This document shows positions 52,466 to 61,272 of a DNA stretch of 64,000 bases, piece after piece (within the stretch, counting starts at the first letter, position 1; each line of letters begins with the position of its first letter). The stretch comes from FEB-7 sp963698265 (GTDB lineage Bacteria > Pseudomonadota > Gammaproteobacteria > Burkholderiales > Usitatibacteraceae), in NCBI GenBank assembly GCA_963698265.1, contig CAVOQC010000001.1, forward strand, positions 496,001-560,000, given 5' to 3'. The notes under the pieces were generated by a model, which had not been told where the DNA came from, searched no databases, and saw only the letters and a list, made by a program, of their open reading frames with translations. A program made the translations under genes and the position numbers.

Positions 52466-53662
52466 CTAGACCGAGGCCGGCGCGGGCGCCTCGGCGAGGA
52501 ACGCCTTCACCAGGAGCGCCAGGCGCGAAACCAGCTCGGACGATTCGTTGTCTCCGAACACGAGGGGCGGCAGGAGCCTCACCACCTTGTCGGCCGTCAC
52601 GTTGATCACGATGCCCGCCTCGAGCCCGCGGCGCACGAGATCCCCGCACGGGCGGTCGAGCTCGACGCCGATCATGAGGCCCATGCCGCGGATCTCCTTC
52701 ACGCCCGCCACGCCGGAGAATTCCCGGGCAAGCCCCTGCCGGATGGCCTCGCCCTGGCGCGCGGCGTTGGCGAGCAGGCCCTCGCGTTCCAGGATCTCGA
52801 GCGTCGTGAGGCCCGCGACGGACACCAGCGGGCCGCCGCCGAAGGTGGTGCCGTGGTTGCCGGGCTTGAAGACCTGTGCTGCGACTCCGCGCGCGAGGCA
52901 GGCGCCGATGGGAACGCCCGACGCAAGGCCCTTGGCAAGCGACATCACGTCCGGGACGATGCCGGCCCACTGGTGTGCGAACCACTTGCCGGTGCGTCCG
53001 ACCCCGCTCTGCACCTCGTCGATCATCAGGAGCCATTGGCGGCGATCGCAGATCTCGCGAAGCTTGCGCACGTACTCGGCGTCCGCGACATGGATGCCCC
53101 CTTCGCCCTGGAGGACCTCCATCAGGATCGCCACGACGGAAGGGTGCTCGCTCAGCCGCTCGATGGCGCCCGGGTCGTTGTAGGGAACACGGAGGAACCC
53201 CCCCATGAGCGGCTCGAAGCCCGCCTGGGCCTTGCGCGAGCCCGTGGCCGAGAGCGTGGCGAGCGTGCGGCCGTGCCACGCCTTTTCCATCACCACGATG
53301 GAGGGATCCTCGATGCCGCGCTGGTGGCCGTGCAGGCGCGCGATCTTGATCGCGCATTCGTTCGCCTCGGCGCCGGAGTTGCAGAAGAAGGCGTTGTCCA
53401 TGCCGGCCAGTCCGCACAGCTTCTCCGCCAGGCGTTCCTGCTCCCGCACTTCGAACAGGTTCGACGTGTGGATCAGCTTCGCGGCCTGTTCGGCGATCGC
53501 CTTCACCAGGGCGGGATGGCCGTGGCCCAGGCCGCTCACCGCGATTCCCGCCAGCGCGTCGAGGTATCGCTTTCCCTGCTCGTCCCACAGCCACGCCCCC
53601 TCGCCGCGCACGAATGCCACGGGCTGGGGCGAATAGGTCCTCATGAGATGGGCGGCTGTCAT
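52466..53662 (-). CDS. argD: Acetylornithine aminotransferase
   Basis: 398 residues, class III PLP aminotransferase. Features: FCNSGAEANECAIKIAR, HGRTLATLSATG, IDEVQSGVGRTGKWFAHQ, and the PLP-lysine region VMSLAKGLASGVPIGACL. First gene of the argDFG operon, with a candidate promoter about 60 bases upstream. An ATG at 53644 (MRTYSPQPVAF) is an alternative start giving the more usual N-terminus. Confidence 0.94.
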   Translation of the reverse strand: MTAAHLMRTYSPQPVAFVRGEGAWLWDEQGKRYLDALAGIAVSGLGHGHPALVKAIAEQAAKLIHTSNLFEVREQERLAEKLCGLAGMDNAFFCNSGAEANECAIKIARLHGHQRGIEDPSIVVMEKAWHGRTLATLSATGSRKAQAGFEPLMGGFLRVPYNDPGAIERLSEHPSVVAILMEVLQGEGGIHVADAEYVRKLREICDRRQWLLMIDEVQSGVGRTGKWFAHQWAGIVPDVMSLAKGLASGVPIGACLARGVAAQVFKPGNHGTTFGGGPLVSVAGLTTLEILEREGLLANAARQGEAIRQGLAREFSGVAGVKEIRGMGLMIGVELDRPCGDLVRRGLEAGIVINVTADKVVRLLPPLVFGDNESSELVSRLALLVKAFLAEAPAPASV

Positions 53663-53719
53663 GAACGCCTCGCAGAAACGATCACGGCGGCCTCGCGCCG
53701 CCGTGGATGTGTGCAGCCG

Positions 53720-53748
53720 ATTATCGGCAAATTCACCGGGTGCCGCAA
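53720..53748 (-). promoter_or_regulatory. Candidate promoter of the argDFG operon
   Basis: Minus strand: TTGCGG (53743-53748), 17-base spacer, GATAAT (53720-53725). A 13-base palindrome (GCCGAT T ATCGGC, 53716-53728) covers the -10. Predicted leader about 50 bases. The palindrome could be an operator, but it does not resemble an ArgR box. Confidence 0.45.
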
Positions 53749-53800
53749 CCGCGTGGCCCGGCGTCCCGCGCTGCGGCGCAACCGCGCGCCGCCCGCGTGC

Positions 53801-54073
53801 CTAGGGCCGGCCGGCCAGCGCCTTGACCTGCAGCGCGAGGCGGCTCTTGTGACGGGCGGCCTTGTTCTTGTGGATGATCTTCTTGTCGGAGATGCGGTCG
53901 ATCGTCGAGACGTTCTCGTCGAACGCGGCCTGCGCGGCCTTGGCGTCGCCCGCGGCGATCGCGGTCTTCACCTTCTTGATCGCGGTGCGAAGGGTGGTGC
54001 GAAGGCCCATGTTGGCAACGCGGTGCTTGTCCGCCTGCTTCGCACGTTTCGCTGCCTGCTTGGAATTGGCCAT
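53801..54073 (-). CDS. rpsT: 30S ribosomal protein S20
   Basis: 90 residues, the usual length. Starts MANSKQAAKRAKQADKHR and contains TALKKVKTAI-like helix (TAIKKVKTAIAAGD) and IIHKNKAARHKSRL. Lys/Ala-rich helical hairpin. Monocistronic by appearance, divergent from murJ. No T-rich terminator after it. Confidence 0.98.
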   Translation of the reverse strand: MANSKQAAKRAKQADKHRVANMGLRTTLRTAIKKVKTAIAAGDAKAAQAAFDENVSTIDRISDKKIIHKNKAARHKSRLALQVKALAGRP

Positions 54074-54117
54074 GTGTCTGGATCCTGGAGTCGGGGGTTT
54101 CGGAAACGAAGCCTGAT

Positions 54118-54146
54118 ATTATACAGCGCTTGTCCTGTCAAAACAA
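54118..54146 (-). promoter_or_regulatory. Promoter of rpsT
   Basis: Minus strand: perfect TATAAT at 54118-54123, with TTGTTT at 54141-54146 giving a 17-base spacer. A perfect TTGACA at 54136-54141 is also present, but only 12 bases from the TATAAT. AT-rich against a GC background. Strong promoter expected for a ribosomal protein. Confidence 0.6.
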
Positions 54147-54206
54147 AGCCCTAGCTCCCCCCCCGCTTTCCCCGCCCGCCGCGGCCCGCAACGCTCGCCC
54201 GAGCCC

Positions 54207-55739
54207 ATGAACCTCCTGAAGACCGCCGCCTCGGTCAGCGCCATGACGCTCGTCTCGCGCGTGACCGGCTTCGCGCGGGACGCGATCCTCGCGATCGTCT
54301 TCGGGGCGGGGTTCGCGATGGACGCCTTCGTGGTCGCGTTTCGCCTCCCGAACCTGCTGCGGCGCCTCTTCGCCGAAGGGGCCTTCTCCCAGGCCTTCGT
54401 GCCCATCCTGGGCGAATACCGCACCCGGAAGGGCGACGAAGCCACCCGAGCCCTGTCGGCCCGGGTCCTCGGCGCCCTGTCGGTCGCGCTCCTCGTGGCG
54501 ACGGCCATCGGCGTGGTGGCGGCCCCGCTCCTCGTCTATGCGAGCGCATCGGGGTTTTCGAAGGACGCCGACAAGTTCGCCCTGACCGTGACGATGCTGC
54601 GGATCTGCTTTCCGTACATCTTCTTCATCTCGCTCACGAGCTTCGCGGCGGGAATCCTGAACACCTGGGGGCACTTCAAGGCGCCCGCGTTCACCCCGGT
54701 GCTCCTGAACCTCTCGTTCATCGCCTTCGCGCTGCTGGCCGCGCCGTACTTCGACCGCCCGATCCTCGCGCTCGCCTGGGCCGTCTTCGCGGGCGGCGCG
54801 CTGCAGCTCGCGTTCCAGGTGCCCTTTCTCCTGCGCATCCGCATGCTGCCGATGCCGAAATGGGACCCGAAGGACGAGGGGGTGGTCCGCGTGTTGAAGC
54901 TCATGGCCCCGGCCGCGCTGGGCGTCTCGGTGGCCCAGTTGAGCCTCGTCATCAACACCCATATCGCTTCCTGGCTGGACGACGGCTCGGTGTCCTGGCT
55001 CTACTTCGCCGACCGGCTGATGGAGTTCCCCTCGGCCCTGCTCGGCGTTGCCCTGGGCACCGTGCTGCTGCCCTCCCTCGTCCGGCACCACGGCAACAAC
55101 GACCCGGAGGCGTACTCGCGGCTCCTCGACTGGGGCCTGAAGCTCACGCTCCTGCTGGCACTACCGGCCGCGGTCGGTCTCGCGCTGCTCGCCGTGCCGC
55201 TCGTGGCCACCCTTTTCTGGCACGGCGAGTTCACCCGCCACGACGTGCTCATGACCCGCGGCGCGCTCATCGCCTACGCCTTCGGGCTCACCGGGATCAT
55301 CCTGGTGAAAATCCTCGCCCCCGGGTTCTACGCCAGGCAGAACATCCGCACCCCGGTGAAGGTGGCACTGGCCACGCTCGTGGTCACGCAGCTCGCCAAC
55401 CTGGCGCTCGTGCCGTGGCTTCGGCACGCCGGGCTCGCCGCCGCCATCTCGGCGGGCGCCTGTTTCAATGCCGCGTGGCTCTGGTGGCTCATGCGGCGCT
55501 CCGGGGCATGGCGGGCCGGCCCCGACTGGGGCGCATTCCTGCTGAAGGTGATGGTGGCCCTCTACCTGATGGGAGGGGTCATCTGGTACGGCATGGGCTC
55601 GGAATTGTCCTGGTTCGCGATTCCCGCCGGCACGCGGGCGCTGAAGCTCGCCGTGATCGTCTTCGGGGCGATGGCCGCGTACTTCGCAGCCCTGTGGGCG
55701 CTGGGCTTTCGACCCAGCCATTTCTCGCGACACGAATGA
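54207..55739 (+). CDS. murJ: Lipid II flippase MurJ
   Basis: 510 residues with about fourteen membrane helices of the MviN/MOP family. N-terminal signature MNLLKTAASVSAMTLVSRVTGFARD and FRLPNLLRRLFAEGAFSQAFVP, then LLLPSLVRHH-type segment (VLLPSLVRHHGNND). Flips lipid II across the inner membrane. Starts the murJ-ribF-ileS-lspA-ispH cluster; its stop overlaps the ribF ATG (ATGA). Confidence 0.96.
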   Translation: MNLLKTAASVSAMTLVSRVTGFARDAILAIVFGAGFAMDAFVVAFRLPNLLRRLFAEGAFSQAFVPILGEYRTRKGDEATRALSARVLGALSVALLVATAIGVVAAPLLVYASASGFSKDADKFALTVTMLRICFPYIFFISLTSFAAGILNTWGHFKAPAFTPVLLNLSFIAFALLAAPYFDRPILALAWAVFAGGALQLAFQVPFLLRIRMLPMPKWDPKDEGVVRVLKLMAPAALGVSVAQLSLVINTHIASWLDDGSVSWLYFADRLMEFPSALLGVALGTVLLPSLVRHHGNNDPEAYSRLLDWGLKLTLLLALPAAVGLALLAVPLVATLFWHGEFTRHDVLMTRGALIAYAFGLTGIILVKILAPGFYARQNIRTPVKVALATLVVTQLANLALVPWLRHAGLAAAISAGACFNAAWLWWLMRRSGAWRAGPDWGAFLLKVMVALYLMGGVIWYGMGSELSWFAIPAGTRALKLAVIVFGAMAAYFAALWALGFRPSHFSRHE

Positions 55740-56668
55740 GCCTCGCCGTCATCCGCGACCCGAAACCCGGCGCTCCAGACGCCGTGCTCGCCATCGGAAG
55801 CTTCGACGGCGTGCATCGCGGCCATCGCGCGCTCCTCGCCCGCGTGGTGGAAGAGGCGGGGCGCCGGGGCGTCGCCCCCGCGGTGCTCACCTTCGAGCCG
55901 CTCCCGCGGGAGCTGCTCTTTCCCGATCGCGCCCCGCCGCGGCTGTCGACGCTCTCGGCGAAGCTGCACGCTTTCGCCGAGGCCGGAATCGAGATCGCTT
56001 ACCTCTGCCGCTTCACGAGGGAATTCGCCGCCCAGTCGCCCGAGGAGTTCGCCCAAAGACTGCGGCTTTCCCACGGCGCGCGACTCGTGCTGGTGGGCAA
56101 GGATTTCCGGTTCGGCGCGAAGCGCGCGGGAAACGTCGCCCTCCTCGCCGCCGAGGGCGCGAAGCTCGGGTACGAGGTGGAGACGCTTCCCACGGTCGCC
56201 GACCATGAGGAGCGGGTGTCGAGCACGCGCGTGCGCGAAGCGCTCTCCGCAGGCGACCTGGAGCTGGCCGCGCACCTGCTCGGGCGTGCCTACGCCATAT
56301 GCGGCCGGGTGGTCCACGGCGCGAAGCTCGGCAGGAGCCTCGGCTATCCCACGGCCAACATCGCGCTTCCCCCGGGGCGGCCCGTGATGACGGGGGTCTT
56401 TGCGGTAAGATGCGGCGGTGCGGCAACTCGCGGACTCGAGGGAGTGGCGAGCCTGGGATACAAGCCGGTCGTCGCAATCGACGGCCCGGCGACACTCGAA
56501 GCGTACCTCTTCGATTTCTCCGGCGACCTCTACGGGCGTCGCCTTTCCATCGAGTTCCTGAAGAAGCTGCGCGACGAGGCGAAGTACGTCTCGATCGACG
56601 AGCTCGTGGCGCAGATCCGCGAGGACTGCGAAGCCGCGAGGGCCTACTTCCGCGAATCGGGGACCTGA
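55736..56668 (+). CDS. ribF: Bifunctional riboflavin kinase / FAD synthetase
   Basis: 310 residues. N-terminal FAD synthetase domain with AIGSFDGVHRGHRALL and VGKDFRFGAKRAGN. C-terminal riboflavin kinase domain from about 185 with VVHGAKLGRSLGYPTANI and the FDFSGDLYGRRLSIEFLKKLR ending. Makes FMN and FAD. Overlaps murJ and ileS (TGATG). Confidence 0.96.
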   Translation: MSLAVIRDPKPGAPDAVLAIGSFDGVHRGHRALLARVVEEAGRRGVAPAVLTFEPLPRELLFPDRAPPRLSTLSAKLHAFAEAGIEIAYLCRFTREFAAQSPEEFAQRLRLSHGARLVLVGKDFRFGAKRAGNVALLAAEGAKLGYEVETLPTVADHEERVSSTRVREALSAGDLELAAHLLGRAYAICGRVVHGAKLGRSLGYPTANIALPPGRPVMTGVFAVRCGGAATRGLEGVASLGYKPVVAIDGPATLEAYLFDFSGDLYGRRLSIEFLKKLRDEAKYVSIDELVAQIREDCEAARAYFRESGT

Positions 56669-59477
56669 TGGCGAACGCTCCAAAGTCCGACTACAAGTCG
56701 ACGCTCAACCTGCCCGACACGCCGTTCCCCATGCGCGGCGACCTCGCGAAGCGGGAACCGGTGTGGGTGAAGGCCTGGCAGGAAACCGGCCTCTATGGCC
56801 GCCTTCGCGAAGCCTGCAAGGGGCGCCCCCTCTTCGTGCTCCACGACGGCCCGCCCTACGCGAACGGCGACATCCACATCGGTCACGCGGTGAACAAGAT
56901 CCTGAAGGACATCGTCGTGAAGTCGAAGACGGTGGCCGGCTTCGACGCGCCCTACACGCCCGGGTGGGACTGCCACGGGCTGCCCATCGAGCACATGATC
57001 GAGAAGAAGCACGGCCGCCACCTCGAGGGCAACAAGGCGCGCGAGCTCTGTCGCGCCTATGCCGCGGAGCAGATCGAGCGGCAGATGCAGGACTTCCGCC
57101 GCCTCGGCGTGATCGGAGACTGGGAGCATCCCTACCGGACGATGAACTTCGCCACGAAGGCGACGAGATCCGGGCGCTGGCGGTCATCTGGAAGAAGGGC
57201 CTGCTCTATCGGGGCTTGAAACCGGTGAACTGGTGCATCGACTGCGGTTCGGCGCTCGCGGAGGCCGAAGTCGAGTACGAGGACAAGACCTCGGCCGCCG
57301 TCGACGTGGCCTTCGCGGCGAAGGACGCCGTGGCCGTCGCCAGGGCTTTCGGCCTCGGGCAGGTGACGGGGCCGGCGTTCGCGGTGATCTGGACCACGAC
57401 GCCCTGGACACTGCCCGGCAACCAGGCCATCGCCGCGCACCCGGGCCACGAATACGAGCTGGTGGCCACCGAGCGCGGCGCGTTCATCCTGGCCGGCGAG
57501 CTTCGCGAGGCGTGCCTCCAGCGCTACGGCCTCGAGGCGAAGTCCGTTCTCGCCCGTGCCCCCGGCAGCGCGCTCTCCGGGCTGCTCTTTCGCCACCCGC
57601 TCGAGCCTCGCGACGTTCCCCTGATCCTCGGCGAGCACGTCACGCTGGAAGCGGGGACCGGGCTCGTGCACACGGCGCCCGCGCACGGCGCGGAGGACTT
57701 CGAGGCGGGGGTGGCGTACGGCCTGCCGCTCGACCAGCCCGTGGACGACCGGGGCCGCTTCAAGTCCACGGTGCCCCATTTCGCCGGTCTCGGGGTTCGC
57801 GAGGCGGAGAAATCGATACTCGAGCTGCTGGCCTCGAACGGCGCGCTCCTGAAGAACGAGCCGCTTCGCCACAGCTATCCCCATTGCTGGCGCCACAAGA
57901 CGCCGATCATCTTCCGGGCCACCACGCAATGGTTCATCGGCATGGACAGGCCCCCGGCGCCCGGCGCGGGCGATCCGGGCGTCGCGGCCCGAACCCTTCG
58001 CGAATCCGCCCTTCAGGCGGTCGCCGACACGACGTTCTACCCGTCCTGGGGCCGATCCCGAATCGAGGCAATGGTCGCCAAGCGCCCCGACTGGACGCTT
58101 TCGCGCCAGCGCTACTGGGGCGTGCCGCTGCCCTTCTTCCTCGATCGGGAGACCGACGAACTGCACCCGGAGACCGGGCGGCTGCTGGAAGAGGCGGCCA
58201 CGCGCGTTTCCGGCGGCGGAATCGAAGCCTGGTTCGCCGCCACTTGCGAGGATTTCGGCGTCGACCCCGCGAAGTACCGGAAGATCACCGACACCGTCGA
58301 CGTGTGGTTCGATTCCGGCACCACGCACTTCTCCGTCCTGCGCGGGCTCCACGGGCACAAGTGGCCCGCCGACCTCTACCTCGAGGGCAGCGACCAGCAC
58401 CGCGGCTGGTTCCAGTCGAGCCTGCTCACCGGTTGCGCGATGAACGGCCGGGCGCCCTACGACGCCCTCCTCACCCACGGGTTCGCGGTCGACGGGCAGG
58501 GGCGCAAGATGTCGAAGTCGCTCGGCAACGTGATCGCCCCCCAGAAGATCTCGGACACGCTCGGCGCGGAGATCATCCGCCTGTGGGTCGCCTCGGCGGA
58601 CTACTCGGGCGAGCTCTACATTTCCGACGAGATCCTCAAGCGCGTGGTGGAGAGCTACCGGCGGGTCCGCAACACGCTGCGGTTCCTCCTCGCCAACACG
58701 GCCGACTTCGACGCGGGCAAGGACCTCCTGCCGCCGGAGCGCTGGCCCGAGATCGATCGCTACGCGCTCGCGATGACCCGGGAGATGGCCGCGGGCGCGG
58801 GCGACGACTACGCGCGCTTCGAGTTCCACCTCGTCGCGCAGCGCCTGCAGACCTTCTGCTCCGAGGATCTCGGCGGCTTCTACCTCGACGTGCTGAAGGA
58901 CCGCCTCTACACCTGCGGCCGCGATTCCCCGGCCAGGCGCGCGGCGCAATCCGCTCTGCACCACATCACCCGGATCCTCCTGCCCCTCATGGCGCCGATC
59001 CTCTCCTTCACCGCGGAGGAGGCCTGGGCCGTGCTCCACCCGGAAGGCGAGGACAGCGTCTTCTTCCACACCTGGAACGACGTGCTCCCGCAGCAGCCGG
59101 ACGAGTCGCCGCTGCTGGCCAAGTGGAAGCGCCTTCGCGAGATTCGCGCCCTGGTGCAGAAGAACCTCGAATCGCTGCGCCAGTCCGGCGGCATCGGCTC
59201 GTCGCTGCAGGCCGAAGTCGTGCTCGCCGCTCCCGTGGGCGACCGGGCGCTGCTGGAAAGCCTGGGGGCCGACCTGCGATTCGTCTTGATCACTTCCGCC
59301 GCGGCCGTCGAGGCGGGCGAGGCCCTCGCCGTGCGCGTGTCTCCCAGCGACCACGCCAAGTGCGGGCGCTGCTGGCATTACCGGGAGGACACGGGCGCCG
59401 ACTCGCGCCATCCCGGCCTCTGCGGACGGTGCATCGCCAACATCGAGGGGCCCGGCGAGGTCCGCCACCATGCCTGA
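56668..59477 (+). CDS. ileS: Isoleucyl-tRNA synthetase with one apparent single-base deletion
   Basis: Class I synthetase, about 936 residues once the break is repaired. HIGH motif as GDIHIGHAVNKILKD, WCIDCGSALAEAEVEYEDKTS, KMSKS as GRKMSKSLGNVI, and the C-terminal zinc site CGRCWHY ... CGRC. The frame changes at 57160-57162: up to MNFATK the frame from 56668 is used; from DEIRALAVIW onward the frame of 59477 is used. One missing base (AAG GCn GAC) explains it. Since this gene is essential and all else is intact, a sequence error is likely. Overlaps lspA by 8 bases. Confidence 0.93.
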
Positions 59478-59985
59478 GCGCGGCGACTCGCGCTGGATGC
59501 GGTGGCTCGCGCTGTCGGCGGCCGTCGCCGCCGCAGACCTCGCGACCAAGGCCTGGGCGAGCGCCGCTTTCGCTCCCGGCGACGTGCACGTCGTCGCCCC
59601 GTTCCTGAACTTCGTGCTTTGGCACAACCCCGGCGCGGCCTTCAGCTTCCTGGCCGGGGCCGGGGGCTGGCAGCGCTGGCTGTTCATCGGCCTCACCGTC
59701 GTCGTCTCGGCCGCGCTCCTGGTGATGCTCCGGCGCACGGACGGCAACCGCCTGCTCGCAACGGCCCTCGCCCTCGTCCTCGGGGGGGCGGCAGGGAACC
59801 TCTGGGACCGGGTCATGCTCGGGCACGTGGTGGACTTCATCCAGCTTCACGCCGCGGGCTATTATTGGCCGGCCTTCAACGTCGCCGATTCGGCGATCAC
59901 CGTGGGCGTGGTGCTCATCCTCGTGGACGGGTTCCGGGAAGCGCGCGCCAGCCGGCGGGCGGGACCCCGCCCCGGGAACCACTAG
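59470..59985 (+). CDS. lspA: Lipoprotein signal peptidase II
   Basis: 171 residues with four membrane helices. Aspartic protease motifs: HNPGAAFSFL, AGNLWDRVMLGHVVDFI (catalytic Asp) and FNVADSAITVGV (catalytic Asp). Cleaves prolipoproteins such as the MshL secretin. Overlaps ileS by 8 bases; ispH follows after 22 bases. Confidence 0.96.
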   Translation: MPERGDSRWMRWLALSAAVAAADLATKAWASAAFAPGDVHVVAPFLNFVLWHNPGAAFSFLAGAGGWQRWLFIGLTVVVSAALLVMLRRTDGNRLLATALALVLGGAAGNLWDRVMLGHVVDFIQLHAAGYYWPAFNVADSAITVGVVLILVDGFREARASRRAGPRPGNH

Positions 59986-60007
59986 CCCGCTCAACCGGAC
60001 ACGCCCG

Positions 60008-60958
60008 ATGCCCGAAACGATCGAAGTCGTGTTGGCCAAGCCCCGCGGATTCTGCGCGGGCGTCGACCGCGCCATTGCCATCGTCGAGCGCGCCCTCGAG
60101 GTGCACGGCGCTCCCATCTACGTGCGCCACGAGATCGTGCACAACAAGTTCGTCGTGGAGGACCTGCGCGCCAAGGGCGCCGTGTTCGTCGAGGAACTCT
60201 CCGAGGTGCCCGCGGGCGGCACCGTCATCTTCTCGGCCCACGGCGTGTCGCTCGCCGTGCGCGCCGAGGCGGCCAGGCGCGACCTGCGCGTCTTCGACGC
60301 CACCTGCCCGCTCGTGACCAAGGTGCACGCCGAGGTCGCAAAGATGCGCCAGCAGGGCCGGGAGGTCGTGATGATCGGCCACGAGGGGCATCCGGAGGCC
60401 GAGGGCACCATGGGGCAATCGGAAGCCGGAATGTACCTGGTGGAAAGCGAGGCGGATGTCGAGCGCCTTGCGGTGCGGAACCCCGGAAACCTCGCCTACG
60501 TGACGCAGACGACGCTCTCGATGGACGACGCCTCGCGCATCGTGGCCGCCCTGCGGGAGCGCTTCCCGGCGATCCAGGGCCCGAAGAAGGACGACATCTG
60601 CTACGCCACGCAGAACCGGCAGGACGCGGTGAAGTTCATGGCGCCGCGCTGCGACGTGGTGATCGTCGTGGGCTCGCCGAACAGCTCCAACTCCAACCGC
60701 CTGCGCGAAGTCGCGGAGAACCTCGGCCGCAAGGCCTACCTGGTGGATCGCGCGGAGGAGATCCGCCCGGAGTGGGTCGCACAGGCGCGCACCATCGGCG
60801 TCACCGCGGGCGCGTCGGCCCCGGAAGTCCTCGTGAAGGACGTGATCGCCACGCTCCAGCGGCTGGGCGCCTCCCGCGTGCGCGAACTCGAGGGCATCAC
60901 GGAGAGCGTCACCTTCCCGCTGCCCCGTTCGATCGCGAAGTCTTCCGCGGGCTCCTAG
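60008..60958 (+). CDS. ispH: 4-hydroxy-3-methylbut-2-enyl diphosphate reductase
   Basis: 316 residues. [4Fe-4S] enzyme that makes IPP and DMAPP at the end of the MEP pathway. The three cluster cysteines are Cys16 (PRGFCAGVDRAI), Cys100 (DATCPLVTKVH) and Cys198 (DDICYATQNRQ). IGHEGHPEAEGTMGQ and VVGSPNSSNSNRL are also typical. Its stop overlaps the convergent small gene by 4 bases (CTAG shared). Confidence 0.97.
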   Translation: MPETIEVVLAKPRGFCAGVDRAIAIVERALEVHGAPIYVRHEIVHNKFVVEDLRAKGAVFVEELSEVPAGGTVIFSAHGVSLAVRAEAARRDLRVFDATCPLVTKVHAEVAKMRQQGREVVMIGHEGHPEAEGTMGQSEAGMYLVESEADVERLAVRNPGNLAYVTQTTLSMDDASRIVAALRERFPAIQGPKKDDICYATQNRQDAVKFMAPRCDVVIVVGSPNSSNSNRLREVAENLGRKAYLVDRAEEIRPEWVAQARTIGVTAGASAPEVLVKDVIATLQRLGASRVRELEGITESVTFPLPRSIAKSSAGS

Positions 60959-61272
60959 GCGCCCGGGACGGGCTTCGCGTTCGGGTTGGATGCAGGCGGC
61001 GTGTAGTTGGGCTGCGGCGGCGTGTACTTCGCGTCGGCCTTGAGCCCGACGCATTTCGGCGTCCTCGCGGAGAGATCCATCCGGAAGTCCGCCGCGCACT
61101 TCCTCACGCAGTAGGCCTCGCGCAACACCTCGTTTTTCGCGCAGACGTCGAGCGCGGTGCGAAGGCGCTGTTGCGGCTCGTAGGTCGGCATCCGGCCCTG
61201 GGCCCCGGCGGCGGGCGCGAGGCCCGCCGCGAGGACGGCGATCGAGGCGATCGCAAGCCTTCCGGTCCTCAT
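60955..61272 (-). CDS. Small exported cysteine-containing protein next to pilY1
   Basis: 105 residues. Signal peptide MRTGRLAIASIAVLAAGLAPAAGA, then a short domain with four cysteines (DVCAKNEVLREAYCVRKCAADF and TPKCVG) and a Pro/Asn/Tyr-rich tail with a YTPPQPNYTPPASN repeat. ATG overlaps the stop of the PilY1 gene (ATGA), so they are co-translated. No family recognised. Probably periplasmic and linked to pilus function by context. Confidence 0.75.
   Translation of the reverse strand: MRTGRLAIASIAVLAAGLAPAAGAQGRMPTYEPQQRLRTALDVCAKNEVLREAYCVRKCAADFRMDLSARTPKCVGLKADAKYTPPQPNYTPPASNPNAKPVPGA

Noticed and set aside
53716..53728. ArgR operator before argD
   Set aside because: The palindrome GCCGAT-T-ATCGGC is short and GC-flanked and does not match the AT-rich 18-base ARG box.
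53663..53800. Rho-independent terminator after rpsT
   Set aside because: GC-rich stems can be drawn, but there is no T run on the minus strand.
54136..54141. Perfect TTGACA as the rpsT -35 box
   Set aside because: It lies only 12 bases from the TATAAT; the less perfect TTGTTT at 17 bases fits better.
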